This document shows, one piece after another, positions 25,686 to 34,864 of a DNA stretch of 62,116 nt; positions within the stretch are counted from its first letter, which is position 1, and each line of letters begins with the position of its first letter. Location of the stretch: NCBI GenBank assembly GCA_013792075.1, contig VMSR01000107.1, positions 1-62,116 on the forward strand. Direction: 5' to 3'. The notes beneath the pieces are model-generated. The model did not search any database and was not told where the DNA came from. It saw nothing but the letters and a program-made list of their open reading frames with translations. This DNA is from Desulfobacula sp. (GTDB taxonomy: Bacteria; Desulfobacterota; Desulfobacteria; Desulfobacterales; Desulfobacteraceae). Made by a program: the position numbers and the translations under genes.

Positions 25686-26623
25686 CAGCATTAAAAATTT
25701 TTGCCCCGGGCGGCTTTACAACGGTTCAGGACAGGGGCAGATTCGGATTTCAGCAAATGGGAGTACCGGTTTCCGGCGCCCTTGACCTTTTTGCCTTTCA
25801 GGTGGGGAACCTGCTGGTGGGGAACCAGGACACCTGTGCCGGCCTTGAGATAACCGTCATGGGACCGAAAATTGAAATACTAAAAGAAATGGACATTGCC
25901 CTCACCGGTGCAAAAATGGCCATGACCCTGAATGATAAACCGGTTGAACAATGGACGTCCATCCGGGTCAGGCCCAAAGATATCCTGACCATCTCCATGG
26001 TTCAACAGGGGTGCAGAGCCTATCTTGCCGTCAGCGGCGGCATAAAGGTTGCCAAAGTCATGGGCAGTTATGCCACCTATGTGGGGGGAAAAATCGGCGG
26101 ATTCATGGGAAGACCCCTTCAGCAAGGGGATATCCTTGAAACCCATGGAGCCGTCTTGCTCAAAATCCCCCGGGCCCTGCCCCGGAAAGATATCCCAAAA
26201 TATCCGACCCATGCCCTTATCCGGGTGATTTGCGGCCCCCAGGACCATTATTTTGATATGGATGCCTCCCCCCTGCTGGGCACCCCCTATATGGTGACGA
26301 CAAAGGCGGACCGCATGGGCTACCGCTTACAGGGCAGGGCTGTTCCCATAAAAGAAAACATGCCCAAAAGCATTGTTTCGGAACCGGCCATGCCCGGCAG
26401 CATCCAGATCCCACCCGATGAACAGCCCATCATTCTATTGGTGGAACAGACCGTTGGCGGGTATGCCAAAATCGCCACCGTGATTTCCACGGACCTGCCC
26501 AGGGTGGCACAAACCACCCCCGGAGACATTGTTCAGTTTGAAAAAATTGATCTGGCATCCGCCCATCGTCTCCACAGGGAAGAAACACAAAAATTCAGAC
26601 GACTCAAAGCGTTTTTCGGATAA
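25682..26623 (+). CDS. pxpC: 5-oxoprolinase subunit C (KipA/AHS2 domain)
   Basis: 313 residues, one AHS2 domain, beginning with the diagnostic TTVQDRGRFGFQQMGVPVSGALD (in part, residues about 13-35) and ending after the QTTPGDIVQF element. It overlaps pxpB by 4 bp. It is the last gene of the gntR-dctPQM-pxpABC arm and is convergent with a hybrid kinase, whose stop is only a few bases away. Confidence 0.9.
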   Translation: MTALKIFAPGGFTTVQDRGRFGFQQMGVPVSGALDLFAFQVGNLLVGNQDTCAGLEITVMGPKIEILKEMDIALTGAKMAMTLNDKPVEQWTSIRVRPKDILTISMVQQGCRAYLAVSGGIKVAKVMGSYATYVGGKIGGFMGRPLQQGDILETHGAVLLKIPRALPRKDIPKYPTHALIRVICGPQDHYFDMDASPLLGTPYMVTTKADRMGYRLQGRAVPIKENMPKSIVSEPAMPGSIQIPPDEQPIILLVEQTVGGYAKIATVISTDLPRVAQTTPGDIVQFEKIDLASAHRLHREETQKFRRLKAFFG

Positions 26624-26626
26624 AAC

Positions 26627-29152
26627 TTAAGCATTGGATATGTATTCCTGGGTATCCCCTTTTTCTCCATCCAATACATTTCGAACCCTCTTTGCCAGGT
26701 CTTTTTTTGAAAAGGGTTTTTGGATGAAGTTCACGCCCTTGTCAAGAACACCGTGGTGGGCAATGGTATTGGCCGTGTATCCGGACATGAAGATGCACTT
26801 TAAGTCCGGGCGAACCGATTGCAGACACTTTTTTAGCTCAAGTCCGTTCATTTCAGGCATGATCACATCGGTGACCAGCAGATGAATTTTTCCTGCATAT
26901 TCCCCTGCCAGCCGGATGGCGTCTCGGGGTTTACCGGAGGTCAACACGGTGTAGCCCAATCCGGTCAGGATCTGTTGGGCAAGTTTGAGGATGGCAGCAT
27001 CATCCTCAACAATCAAAAGTGTTTCACCGCGACCCCGGACAATTTCTTCCGTGCTTTCCTTTCGGGGGGCAGCAGCCGTGCCTTCGTTCCGGGGCAGGTA
27101 GATCTTAATGGTGGTGCCCACCCCCTTTTCACTATAGACATTTATGAATCCGTTGTTCTGTTTAACAATGCCGTAAACCGTTGATAATCCAAGTCCTGTG
27201 CCCTTATCCGGTGTCTTTGTGGTAAAAAACGGTTCAAAAACAATATCCAGTATTTCCTTGTCCATACCGCAGCCATTGTCGCTCACGGCCAGGGTGACAA
27301 ACTCGCCCGGAACAAACCCATGGTGGTCTGAACAATAGGCGGCATCAAACACTGCCGTTTCTGTTTCAATGGTGATTTTACCCACGCCCGAGATGGCATC
27401 CCTTGCATTGACGCACAGATTTGCCAGAACCTGATCCAGCTGGGAGGGGTCCATTTTAACGGCCCACAGCCCTGCCTTGGGCAGCCAGGCAAGGGAAATA
27501 TCCTCGCCGATGAGGCGCTGGAGCATTTTGAGCATTATGGCCACATGCTTGTTCAGGTCAATCACCTTGGGGGCGATGGTCTGCTTGCGGGCAAAGGCCA
27601 ATAGTTGCCGGGTAATATCGGTTGCACGTTTTGCCGCCAGAAGAACTTCATCCAGGTCCGACCGCAGGGAAGATGCCGGGTCCACCTCGGCTGCCGCAAG
27701 CTCTGTAAAACCGATAATCACGCTGAGGGCATTGTTGTAGTCATGGGCCACCCCGCCCGCCAGGCGCCCGACGGATTCCATTCGCTGGGCCTGTGTCAAT
27801 GCAGCCTCCAGTTCCAGGCGTTTGGCCTTTGTTTTTTTGTCCTCGGTCAGGTCATGGGTGATGCTTAGGATCTCAATTACCTTGCCCTTGGTGTCCAGCA
27901 GGGGAATGCAGCTAATCTTAAGATAGCTGTTGGACCTGCCCTCTGAAAATTGGAGCTCTGTTTCCAGGGTCTGAAGGGTCCCGGTGTCCAGGGCCAGCCT
28001 AAGCGCCGGCAGATAGCGGGAATACACCTGGGGCGGCCAGATTTCCTCTTCCCGCCTGCCGATAAAATCGGATTCCGGCCGGCCCGTGAGCCGGACACAG
28101 GCCCCATTGATGTATCGAATTTTTAATTGGGTATCGTAAATGACAAACATATCCGGATGATTCTCAAACGCCCTTTCAAACCGCTCCCGACTTTCACGGA
28201 GGGCTGTTTCAATTTTTTTCCGGACGGTCACCTCTGTTTTAAGCCGTCTGTTCCAGAACAGAAAAAACAGCACCAACACCCCTGCAAGGCCGGCAGCCCC
28301 TAAAAACAACTGGACGCCATCTGCTGCACTTATCCCATGTTCATATCGAATGGCAAGCCACTTGTTTCGGATGGCGGCATGTTCCCCGGGCGTCATGGCA
28401 GCAAGGGTCTTGTTGATAATGCCGACCAGCTCCGGCCAGTCATTGCGGACGGCCATGGCCTGGTTGTGGTTGCCAAAGGGGGTCGGGGCTGCCACCTTTA
28501 TGTTCGTATACCCCCGGGTCTGCAGCAGATACGTGGTGGACAAAAGATTGCCGATATAGGCATCCGCAAGGCCAGTGGACAGATCTTTCACTCCTTGTTC
28601 GGTAAAATCTTTCGAATCGGCCGGCACAACCTTCAGACGGATACCGGGATACTCTTGTTGTAATTTCTGGTGGATGACATACCCTTCCTCCACAGACACA
28701 ATTTTTTGGTTCAAGTCATCCATTGAACCGACAAACTCCGAATCTGTCCGGGTAAAGATAACCCATGGCGAAAAAATATACTCATCGGTAAAGAGCATGT
28801 CCTTTTGCCGCTCCGGGGTAATTTTTGCGGTGGGAACCATGTCCACCACCTGATGCTGTTTTATATACTCAAGTGCTGCAGGCCAGGTCACTTCAGATTC
28901 ACCGACATATTTGAGTTGAATCTTGTTACGATCAGATATATGTGTCAGATAGTCTATGGCGATTCCCTTAATGTTTCCATCGGCAACCATAAATGGCGGC
29001 GCATGGCCGATGCGTACCCGGACAATGTGCTGTTCGTTGATCCAGGCCCTTTCTTCAGGGCTTAAATTTATTACTGAATCGCTTGCCCGGCAAGGACTTG
29101 TAAAAACAAGCCCCAAAATAAAAACGAAACGAATCATGGCGATAATTGTCAT
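26627..29152 (-). CDS. BvgS-like hybrid sensor histidine kinase with periplasmic binding domain
   Basis: 841 residues; a second ATG five codons in is possible. Signal sequence about 1-23, then a solute-binding-3 periplasmic domain (about 35-265, Venus flytrap), one membrane helix (about 275-297), a PAS domain (about 325-435), a HisKA box with [13 protein letters not shown], HATPase motifs ([21 protein letters not shown]) and a C-terminal receiver (phospho-Asp in [11 protein letters not shown]). It resembles one-flytrap BvgS relatives that sense amino acids or related acids. Position next to pxpC suggests, but does not show, that it monitors the same substrate class. No HPt domain. Confidence 0.88.
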   Translation of the reverse strand: MTIIAMIRFVFILGLVFTSPCRASDSVINLSPEERAWINEQHIVRVRIGHAPPFMVADGNIKGIAIDYLTHISDRNKIQLKYVGESEVTWPAALEYIKQHQVVDMVPTAKITPERQKDMLFTDEYIFSPWVIFTRTDSEFVGSMDDLNQKIVSVEEGYVIHQKLQQEYPGIRLKVVPADSKDFTEQGVKDLSTGLADAYIGNLLSTTYLLQTRGYTNIKVAAPTPFGNHNQAMAVRNDWPELVGIINKTLAAMTPGEHAAIRNKWLAIRYEHGISAADGVQLFLGAAGLAGVLVLFFLFWNRRLKTEVTVRKKIETALRESRERFERAFENHPDMFVIYDTQLKIRYINGACVRLTGRPESDFIGRREEEIWPPQVYSRYLPALRLALDTGTLQTLETELQFSEGRSNSYLKISCIPLLDTKGKVIEILSITHDLTEDKKTKAKRLELEAALTQAQRMESVGRLAGGVAHDYNNALSVIIGFTELAAAEVDPASSLRSDLDEVLLAAKRATDITRQLLAFARKQTIAPKVIDLNKHVAIMLKMLQRLIGEDISLAWLPKAGLWAVKMDPSQLDQVLANLCVNARDAISGVGKITIETETAVFDAAYCSDHHGFVPGEFVTLAVSDNGCGMDKEILDIVFEPFFTTKTPDKGTGLGLSTVYGIVKQNNGFINVYSEKGVGTTIKIYLPRNEGTAAAPRKESTEEIVRGRGETLLIVEDDAAILKLAQQILTGLGYTVLTSGKPRDAIRLAGEYAGKIHLLVTDVIMPEMNGLELKKCLQSVRPDLKCIFMSGYTANTIAHHGVLDKGVNFIQKPFSKKDLAKRVRNVLDGEKGDTQEYISNA

Positions 29153-29269
29153 TTTATGAGCAGTGGCTCCTTAATGAAGTGGAGGCGATCTAAGCGGTAT
29201 ATGAACCGCCGATGTTTTCAGATTGCTGGCGGGTTAAAATCCAAATGATCTGGGGGTACCCATGTCCTT

Positions 29270-29299
29270 ATAGTATCGTGTTTTGCAGTCCCAAGTCAA
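29270..29299 (-). promoter_or_regulatory. sigma-70-type promoter for the BvgS-like kinase
   Basis: On the minus strand: TTGACT, 18-bp spacer, TACTAT. It predicts a leader of about 110-125 nt carrying a small GCGGT/ACCGC hairpin before the start codon. Confidence 0.55.
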
Positions 29300-29349
29300 A
29301 GCATTTAACGCCTTGACGTCTTAAACATCGGTTTTTTTTGCGGTCTTTC

Positions 29350-30300
29350 TTAAAAATAATTCCTTAATTTCAGTTCAAAGGGATGGGGATTCAGATAGGT
29401 CTGGGTTTTCAGCCAGGGCTGATCGTATTTCATCACATAATGCCGTATCAGGGTGATGGGAACGATGAGGGGAAGGTATCCCGAAACATACTGATCAAAG
29501 ATGGCCAGTAATTCCTGCTTTTCACCATTGGTCAGGTTGCGCTTAAAATACCCCATGATATGCTGGAGCACATTGATATTTTTTTTCACTGTGGTTTTTA
29601 GGGCCAGGGCCTTGAGCAACAATTGCTCATAGGCGTCAAACAAATGATCGGGTGTCTGCTGTTTGCCCTTGGCAACCAGGCGACCCATCTGTCTGTAGAT
29701 GTCCTGGCTGTGGGACAGGATCAACAATTTGTTGACGGTATGGAAGGTTACCAGCCCGCCCAGTGTCCGCTGGGTCCCAAGCAGCTGGCGCCAGCGCTGG
29801 AGGGAAAAGATCTGTTCAATAAAATTTTCCCGGATCCCCGGGTCACAAAGCCTTCCCGACTCTTCCACCGGAATTCGGGGAAAATGCCGGGTAAAGGCCC
29901 GGGCAAACAGGCCGGTACCCGTTTTACGGATCATCCCGTCATCCCCATACACACGGATCCGGTAAAGCCCGCTGCTGGGGGACTTGCCCTTGAAAATAAA
30001 TCCGCACAGATCCTCCTGTTCAAGGTCTTTCAACCGGCCTTGTATCCAGTCCTGCATCTGCCGGGTTTTATCAATCCCTGTTTTCTGGGTGACCAAACGC
30101 GGATTTTCAGGGTCTCCCACCAGGCGAACTGCCTCCCGGGGAATGGGCATACCGCATTCCACTTCCGGACATACCGGGACATAGGTTGCAAAAAGCCCCA
30201 GGGTCTGTGTCAAAAAACGGTCATGGCTGTGTCCGCCGTCATACCGGACCTGATTGCCGAGCAGACAAGAACTGATACCAAGTTTTATGGGAGTCATCAT
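29350..30300 (-). CDS. DUF523-DUF1722 (YbgA-type) fusion protein
   Basis: 316 residues from the ATG at 30300 (GGAGG five bases upstream; ATG at 30297 also possible). The N-terminal DUF523 domain (about 5-140) has the pattern LGISSCLLG..VRYDGGH and a CPEVECGMPIPRE stretch with cysteines. The C-terminal DUF1722/YbgA domain (about 185-305) contains the basic, helical YKRNLTNGEKQELL region. The same fusion occurs in many proteobacteria, often near photolyase or thiol genes. Biochemical role unknown. Confidence 0.85.
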   Translation of the reverse strand: MMTPIKLGISSCLLGNQVRYDGGHSHDRFLTQTLGLFATYVPVCPEVECGMPIPREAVRLVGDPENPRLVTQKTGIDKTRQMQDWIQGRLKDLEQEDLCGFIFKGKSPSSGLYRIRVYGDDGMIRKTGTGLFARAFTRHFPRIPVEESGRLCDPGIRENFIEQIFSLQRWRQLLGTQRTLGGLVTFHTVNKLLILSHSQDIYRQMGRLVAKGKQQTPDHLFDAYEQLLLKALALKTTVKKNINVLQHIMGYFKRNLTNGEKQELLAIFDQYVSGYLPLIVPITLIRHYVMKYDQPWLKTQTYLNPHPFELKLRNYF

Positions 30301-30443
30301 TTGCACCTCCGAAAAATGTATGTGTAAAAACCGATCCGTTGATCTCGAAGTTTAAAGACAGGCTGTCATTGACATTTTTCCAATGAGTATATAGATTTTA
30401 TGTCATATTGAAACTCTTTTTTCAAAAAAAAGGCGCACCCCCA

Positions 30444-31994
30444 ATGACCCATAATCCCCAAAAAAAATACCCCACCGTTCTGGTGACCGGAGCAACCGGC
30501 TACGTGGCCGGCCGCCTTGTGCCCCTGCTTCTGGAATCCGGTTATCGGGTTCGGACCATGGGCCGGTCCATCGAAAAAATGGCCGGACGCTCCTGGGGGC
30601 ACCATCCGATGGTTGAGCTGGTAAAAGGGGATATCATGGATGAAAATTCCCTGAAAAGCGCTGTCTCAGGCTGCGGCACCATTTATTACCTGGTCCACTC
30701 GATGATCTCCCAAAAGGGCAGATACCGAAATGCAGATAGAAAAGGCGCGCGGAACATGGCCAGGGCCGCGGCCGCTAACGGGGCGGAACAGATCATATAC
30801 CTGGGGGGCCTGGGCGATATTACCCACAAAAATATCAGTGCCCACCTGGCTTCGAGAAATGAAGTGGGACAACTTCTGAAAAAAGGCCCGGTACCGGTCA
30901 CCATTTTGCAGGCAGCCATGATCCTGGGGTCCGGCAGTGCCAGCTTCGAGATTTTAAGGTACCTGACGGAACGCCTGCCGGTGATGGTGACCCCCAAATG
31001 GGTCAGAATGCCCACCCAGCCCATTGCCATTACCAACGTACTGGGGTATTTGAAAGGGTGCCTGGAAAATCCGGAAACCCGGGGGAAAACATTTGATATC
31101 GGTGGACCCGATGTGCTGACCTACCAGGATTTGTTTTGCTTGTTCGCCAAACAGGTCGGTCTGCCCGCTCCGTTGATGATTAGGGTTCCGGTATTGACCC
31201 CGAGACTGTCTTCCCTGTGGATTCACCTGGTCACACCAGTGCCGGCAGCCATTGCCCGGCCATTGGCCGAAGGGTTAAGCCTGCCCACTGTCTGTAGGGA
31301 AAATTTTATCACCCGCCTCATCCCCCAGGAACTGATCACCTGCAAAGAAGCCATCCGCAGGGCCGTTGACCGCATCCGCCAGGAACAGGTGGACACCTGC
31401 TGGACAGACGCAGGCCAGATTGTATACCCGGAATGGGCCCATTGCGGAGATTCCGCCTATGCCGGCGGCACCATTCTCCAGTGCGGGTACCGTGCCCCCG
31501 TAAACGGAAGCGCCCGAAAACTTTGGCCTGCCGTTCACAAAGTGGGCGGCCAGACCGGTTATTATGCCGCAGATCTTCTGTGGCAGATCCGGGGCCTTAT
31601 GGATGTTGTTACCGGCGGGGTGGGGCTGAACCGGGGCCGTAGGTCAAAAGACAGGCTCCAGGTGGGGGATGCCCTTGATTTCTGGCGGGTTCTGGATGTC
31701 AAACCGCCCTCAAAACTTTTGCTTCTGGCCGAAATGCGGACTCCGGGACAAGCGTTGCTGGAAATCCGGATTGACCCCATTGGCGAAACCCTCTGCCAGA
31801 TAACCCTGCTCTCCCGGTTTTTGCCCAAAGGATTGCCGGGCATGGCCTATTGGTATATCCTCTACCCGTTTCATCAATATATTTTCACCCGGATGCTCAG
31901 GGGCATGGTCAAGGCCGCTGGCCTTGACCTCACGGCACCGCCACGACGATTTACCCCCAAAATAAGTCGATCCTGCACCCCGACAAACACCTAA
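30444..31994 (+). CDS. SDR-type NAD(P)-binding epimerase/dehydratase with DUF2867 C-terminus
   Basis: 516 residues from the ATG at 30444; a TTG further up is unlikely. The N-terminal extended-SDR Rossmann fold has VTGATGYVAGRL (about 13-24). The catalytic Tyr region of classical SDRs is atypical, as in atypical SDR5 members. From about 330 on lies a DUF2867 domain (START/SRPBCC-like, predicted lipid or polyketide cavity). This two-domain protein is widespread but uncharacterised. It is followed 19 bp later by a flavin-binding protein gene, so the three-gene run to 33593 is probably one operon. Confidence 0.83.
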   Translation: MTHNPQKKYPTVLVTGATGYVAGRLVPLLLESGYRVRTMGRSIEKMAGRSWGHHPMVELVKGDIMDENSLKSAVSGCGTIYYLVHSMISQKGRYRNADRKGARNMARAAAANGAEQIIYLGGLGDITHKNISAHLASRNEVGQLLKKGPVPVTILQAAMILGSGSASFEILRYLTERLPVMVTPKWVRMPTQPIAITNVLGYLKGCLENPETRGKTFDIGGPDVLTYQDLFCLFAKQVGLPAPLMIRVPVLTPRLSSLWIHLVTPVPAAIARPLAEGLSLPTVCRENFITRLIPQELITCKEAIRRAVDRIRQEQVDTCWTDAGQIVYPEWAHCGDSAYAGGTILQCGYRAPVNGSARKLWPAVHKVGGQTGYYAADLLWQIRGLMDVVTGGVGLNRGRRSKDRLQVGDALDFWRVLDVKPPSKLLLLAEMRTPGQALLEIRIDPIGETLCQITLLSRFLPKGLPGMAYWYILYPFHQYIFTRMLRGMVKAAGLDLTAPPRRFTPKISRSCTPTNT

Positions 31995-32013
31995 GCTTTT
32001 CAAAGGAACTGCC

Positions 32014-32463
32014 ATGGAAACCGCACACGCCCTGGACACCATCAGACACTTGTTTGACAGCCAGGATCTGTCTGTCCTGTCCACCCAGAAAAACGGCCAG
32101 CCCTACGCAAGCATTGTGGCAGTTGCCGCCACTGCCGACTTGAGGCGGATCATTTTTCTGACCCCCCGCACCACCCGGAAATACGAGAACCTTGTGGCAA
32201 GTCCCCGGGTGGCCATGTTGATCACCAATAGTCAAAACAGAGCCGAAGACATCACCAATGCCATCTCTGTCACTGCGACGGGAAAAGCCTTCCCGGTCCT
32301 GGACGAACACCTCGAAAATCTGCTGGCCTTGTACCTGGATCGCCATCCCCATATGAAATTTTTTGCCCAGACCCCCACCACCGCAGTGGTGTGTATGGAA
32401 GTGACCACCTATATCATGGTCAGCCAATTTCAAAATGTGATCAAAATCGAGGTAACGCCATGA
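32014..32463 (+). CDS. pyridoxamine 5'-phosphate oxidase-family (split-barrel FMN-binding) protein
   Basis: 149 residues, a single split-barrel domain with the typical start STQKNGQPYASIVAVAATAD and later KYENLVASPRVAMLI, which line the FMN or F420 site. It is too short and lacks the C-terminal part of true PdxH, so a general flavin-linked reductase or heme-related role is more likely. It overlaps the next gene by ATGA. Confidence 0.82.
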   Translation: METAHALDTIRHLFDSQDLSVLSTQKNGQPYASIVAVAATADLRRIIFLTPRTTRKYENLVASPRVAMLITNSQNRAEDITNAISVTATGKAFPVLDEHLENLLALYLDRHPHMKFFAQTPTTAVVCMEVTTYIMVSQFQNVIKIEVTP

Positions 32464-33593
32464 TGCCTCTGATGTCTTTTCGAAGGTGTCTCTTGTCTTT
32501 TTTGCTGTTGCTCCCGGCATTGTTTGCCTGCTCTTCCCCGGAGAAAAAACATTTTTCAGAAACAAACTGGGCCCTTCAAGTGGAAGCGACACAGGCCCAG
32601 GATCTGTATGCCCCCCATGAGAAAGACGGTCGCTTCTTTGCCCCCTGGATGGAGATGGGGGATAAAAGTTTTCTGGATGTGCTGGGGTGGAAACTCTTCT
32701 CTTCCACCGACTACACCGACCGGGAACGTGCCTTTCTTCCAAGGGTTCTGCCGGACACAGCCAGCCGCATAGAACAGACACCCGGCGATTTTATTTTGTG
32801 GATCGGCCACAACACATTTCTGATTCGCATTAACAACGCCTATTGGATAACAGACCCGATTTTTTCCAAACGGGCCCTGCTGCTGGCAAGGCTGACACCC
32901 CCGGCCCTGACCCTGGACCAATTAAACCACCTGATAACCCAAGGTCAGACAAAAGAAGTGAACATTCTGATATCCCACAACCACTATGACCACCTGGACC
33001 GATCCAGCGTAAAAGGCCTGCCCCGGGATGCGAAGGTTTTCGTTCCCAAGGGGCTCAAAGAGCTGGTCATGAACATGAACAAACCCCTGGTAACCGAAAT
33101 GGACTGGTGGGAAACCATTGAACTGGGCAAGGGGACCCGGTTGATCTGCCTTCCCGCCCAGCACTGGTCCCTGCGGATAGGCCAGGGAAGAAACCGGTCT
33201 TTGTGGGCGTCTTACCTGCTGATAACCCCTGAAACGACGTTTTATTTTGGCGGGGATTCGGGATATTTCAAAGGATTCAGGGAAATCGGGCAAAAATTTC
33301 CCAAGATCGACTATACCTTCATGGCCACCACAGCCTACCACCCAAGGTGGTTCATGCAATACCAGCACATGAACATAACAGAGGCCATCAAAGGGTTTGA
33401 AGACCTTGGGGCAAAATATTTCATCCCCACCCAATGGGGGACCTTTCACCTGGGAAGCGAACCTGCCGGATATCCCGGTCTGGATCTGGCCCGCCACATA
33501 AAACAAAAACAATTGAATCCGGACCGATTCAAAATACTGGATATCGGCCAGATTCTTCCCATTGAACCTCCGGGATTGGGGAAGATCAGGTAA
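32460..33593 (+). CDS. metallo-beta-lactamase-fold lipoprotein, NAPE-PLD-like hydrolase
   Basis: 377 residues from the ATG at 32460, sharing ATGA with the preceding stop. Lipoprotein signal with lipobox LFAC (Cys about 21). The MBL motif HNHYDHLD is near residues 177-184, with later GGDSGYF (metal Asp) and a C-terminal PTQWGTFHLG His, as in NAPE-PLD/UlaG-type enzymes. The group cleaves phosphodiester or lactone bonds. Being exported and lipidated, it could act on membrane phospholipid, but the substrate is unknown. Confidence 0.85.
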   Translation: MMPLMSFRRCLLSFLLLLPALFACSSPEKKHFSETNWALQVEATQAQDLYAPHEKDGRFFAPWMEMGDKSFLDVLGWKLFSSTDYTDRERAFLPRVLPDTASRIEQTPGDFILWIGHNTFLIRINNAYWITDPIFSKRALLLARLTPPALTLDQLNHLITQGQTKEVNILISHNHYDHLDRSSVKGLPRDAKVFVPKGLKELVMNMNKPLVTEMDWWETIELGKGTRLICLPAQHWSLRIGQGRNRSLWASYLLITPETTFYFGGDSGYFKGFREIGQKFPKIDYTFMATTAYHPRWFMQYQHMNITEAIKGFEDLGAKYFIPTQWGTFHLGSEPAGYPGLDLARHIKQKQLNPDRFKILDIGQILPIEPPGLGKIR

Positions 33594-34056
33594 TATGGGG
33601 GTTCAGGGTCCATTTGATCGACCAGTCCAGCTGTCCATCCGCATTTTGTTCTGCTTCCAGGCAGACAATCCCGGAATTTTGGAACCGGTAGACCCGGATT
33701 TCCTCGGATCCGGTGGTAAGATAGGATACCAGTCTTTCCATGAAGGGCATGTGGCCCACCACCATCCAGTTGGCGTCAGGGTCAATGCGGGCGGCAAAGG
33801 CCCTTACATCGTCCAGGGGATTTATCCCAGAAATCGTCTCCATGGGAGCTTGTATTTCCAGGGCTTCATGATAAATCCGGGCGGTCTGTTCCGCCCGTTT
33901 CTTGCCCGAATGAAAAATTTTTTTAACAGGTATGCCGTACCCCTTTGCCACCGGGGAGATCCTTTGGGTCTCCCTAAATCCAAGATCGGAAAGTTTTTTT
34001 TGGGGATCCACATCCCTGGATACACTTTTGCCATGCTGTACTAAAAACAATGCCAT
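33586..34056 (-). CDS. sixA: SixA-like phosphohistidine phosphatase
   Basis: 156 residues from the ATG at 34056; the much longer frame upstream would be a non-conserved basic tail. The histidine-phosphatase RHG motif appears as LVQHGKS (catalytic His8), with H43SGKKRAEQTA and a later second His in VVGHMPFM (about 99). SixA removes phosphate from HPt domains or PTS NPr. With two orphan hybrid kinases in this window such a modulator is plausible, though unproven. Its 3' end slightly overlaps the convergent lipoprotein gene. Confidence 0.85.
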   Translation of the reverse strand: MALFLVQHGKSVSRDVDPQKKLSDLGFRETQRISPVAKGYGIPVKKIFHSGKKRAEQTARIYHEALEIQAPMETISGINPLDDVRAFAARIDPDANWMVVGHMPFMERLVSYLTTGSEEIRVYRFQNSGIVCLEAEQNADGQLDWSIKWTLNPHIT

Positions 34057-34211
34057 CTTCTCACCGCCTCCAAACCCGTCCAATCTATTTTGTCCGGGCT
34101 TTGTTCTTTTAAATTTCCATCTGAACGGTATAGAAAAAATAAAATCTTGTGTCAATCGGGTCTTAAAAAAGAGCATCCCCAAACCGAAAAACCATAAATT
34201 TTGCGCCCTAT

Positions 34212-34232
34212 CCAAAAAGATAATCTTTTTGG
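34212..34232. promoter_or_regulatory. perfect 21-bp dyad upstream of the IHF-like gene
   Basis: Arms CCAAAAAGAT (34212-34221) and ATCTTTTTGG (34223-34232) around one A. It lies 12 bp before the -35 box of the 34244 promoter and in the shared region with divergent sixA, so it looks like a regulator-binding site. As RNA it would leave almost no loop, making a terminator unlikely. Confidence 0.55.
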
Positions 34233-34243
34233 TCCTATATTCC

Positions 34244-34273
34244 TTGACATTCTGCTCCAATAAACGTAATTAT
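34244..34273 (+). promoter_or_regulatory. promoter for the IHF/GIY-YIG operon
   Basis: Perfect -35 TTGACA at 34244-34249, then an 18-bp spacer and AATTAT as -10. The predicted start is about 35 bases before the TTG start codon. Confidence 0.5.
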
Positions 34274-34314
34274 TCCATTAAATTTTAAACACTTGAAAAA
34301 GGAATCATTCAACC

Positions 34315-34605
34315 TTGACTTGCACCAAAACAACAATCATTGAAAAAATCTCCGAAGAGAACGACCTTTCACCCTCTAAAGCAAAAGATACCATAGAGAC
34401 CTTGCTTGAAATAATCAAAGAAACCCTTGTTTCCGGAGAGGATATGATGATTTCAGGGTTTGGAAAATTCCAGGTAAATGAAAAAGCCCAGCGCAAGGGA
34501 AGAAACCCTGCCACGGGCAAATCCATGATGCTGGAAAAAAGGCGGGTTGTTACATTCAAATGTGCCGGCAAACTAAGGGACAAAATCAACGGGGACAGCG
34601 AGTGA
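34315..34605 (+). CDS. HU/IHF-family DNA-binding protein, IHF-alpha-like
   Basis: 96 residues, starting at a TTG with AAGGA ten bases before; no good ATG exists upstream. It has the family layout: helical dimer body, beta arm with FGKFQVNEKAQRKGRNPATGKSM (in part, about 48-68; the Pro that intercalates DNA is in GRNPATG) and a C-terminal helix. It bends DNA. The protein is closer to IHF-alpha than to HU by the arm sequence. The stop overlaps a GIY-YIG nuclease start. Confidence 0.88.
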   Translation: MTCTKTTIIEKISEENDLSPSKAKDTIETLLEIIKETLVSGEDMMISGFGKFQVNEKAQRKGRNPATGKSMMLEKRRVVTFKCAGKLRDKINGDSE

Positions 34606-34862
34606 AAGAATGGCAGGTCTATTTGTTAAAATGTGCGGACAGGTCCTTGTACTGCGGAATCACCAACGATCTGCCTGCCAGAGTTGACACCCACAATACC
34701 GGCAGGGGAGCAAAATACACACGGGGACGGCTTCCGGTTGTATTGGTGGCCCAAAGCCGGGAAATGACCAAAAGCCAGGCCCTCAAGTGTGAGATAGCGA
34801 TCAAACAGCTGCCCGCACAAAAAAAAATTACAGCCCTGGCCTTCCAAGAGGCGTTTGAATAG
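34602..34862 (+). CDS. GIY-YIG nuclease-family protein (YhbQ/UPF0213-like)
   Basis: 86 residues from a GTG at 34602, overlapping the IHF stop. The GIY-YIG motif appears as VYLLKCADRSLYCGIT (about 6-21) with the usual downstream Arg (ARVDTHNTGRGAKYTRGR) and a Glu near 71. It is a stand-alone nuclease domain with no extra DNA-binding part. YhbQ is reported to cut damaged or branched DNA. Pairing with a DNA-bending protein suggests a small DNA-processing unit. Confidence 0.85.
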   Translation: MKEWQVYLLKCADRSLYCGITNDLPARVDTHNTGRGAKYTRGRLPVVLVAQSREMTKSQALKCEIAIKQLPAQKKITALAFQEAFE

Positions 34863-34864
34863 GG

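Noticed and set aside
30408-30443. TTG start extending the SDR protein by 12 residues
   Set aside because: Added residues are not SDR-like, and the ATG at 30444 gives a normal N-terminus just before the Rossmann motif.
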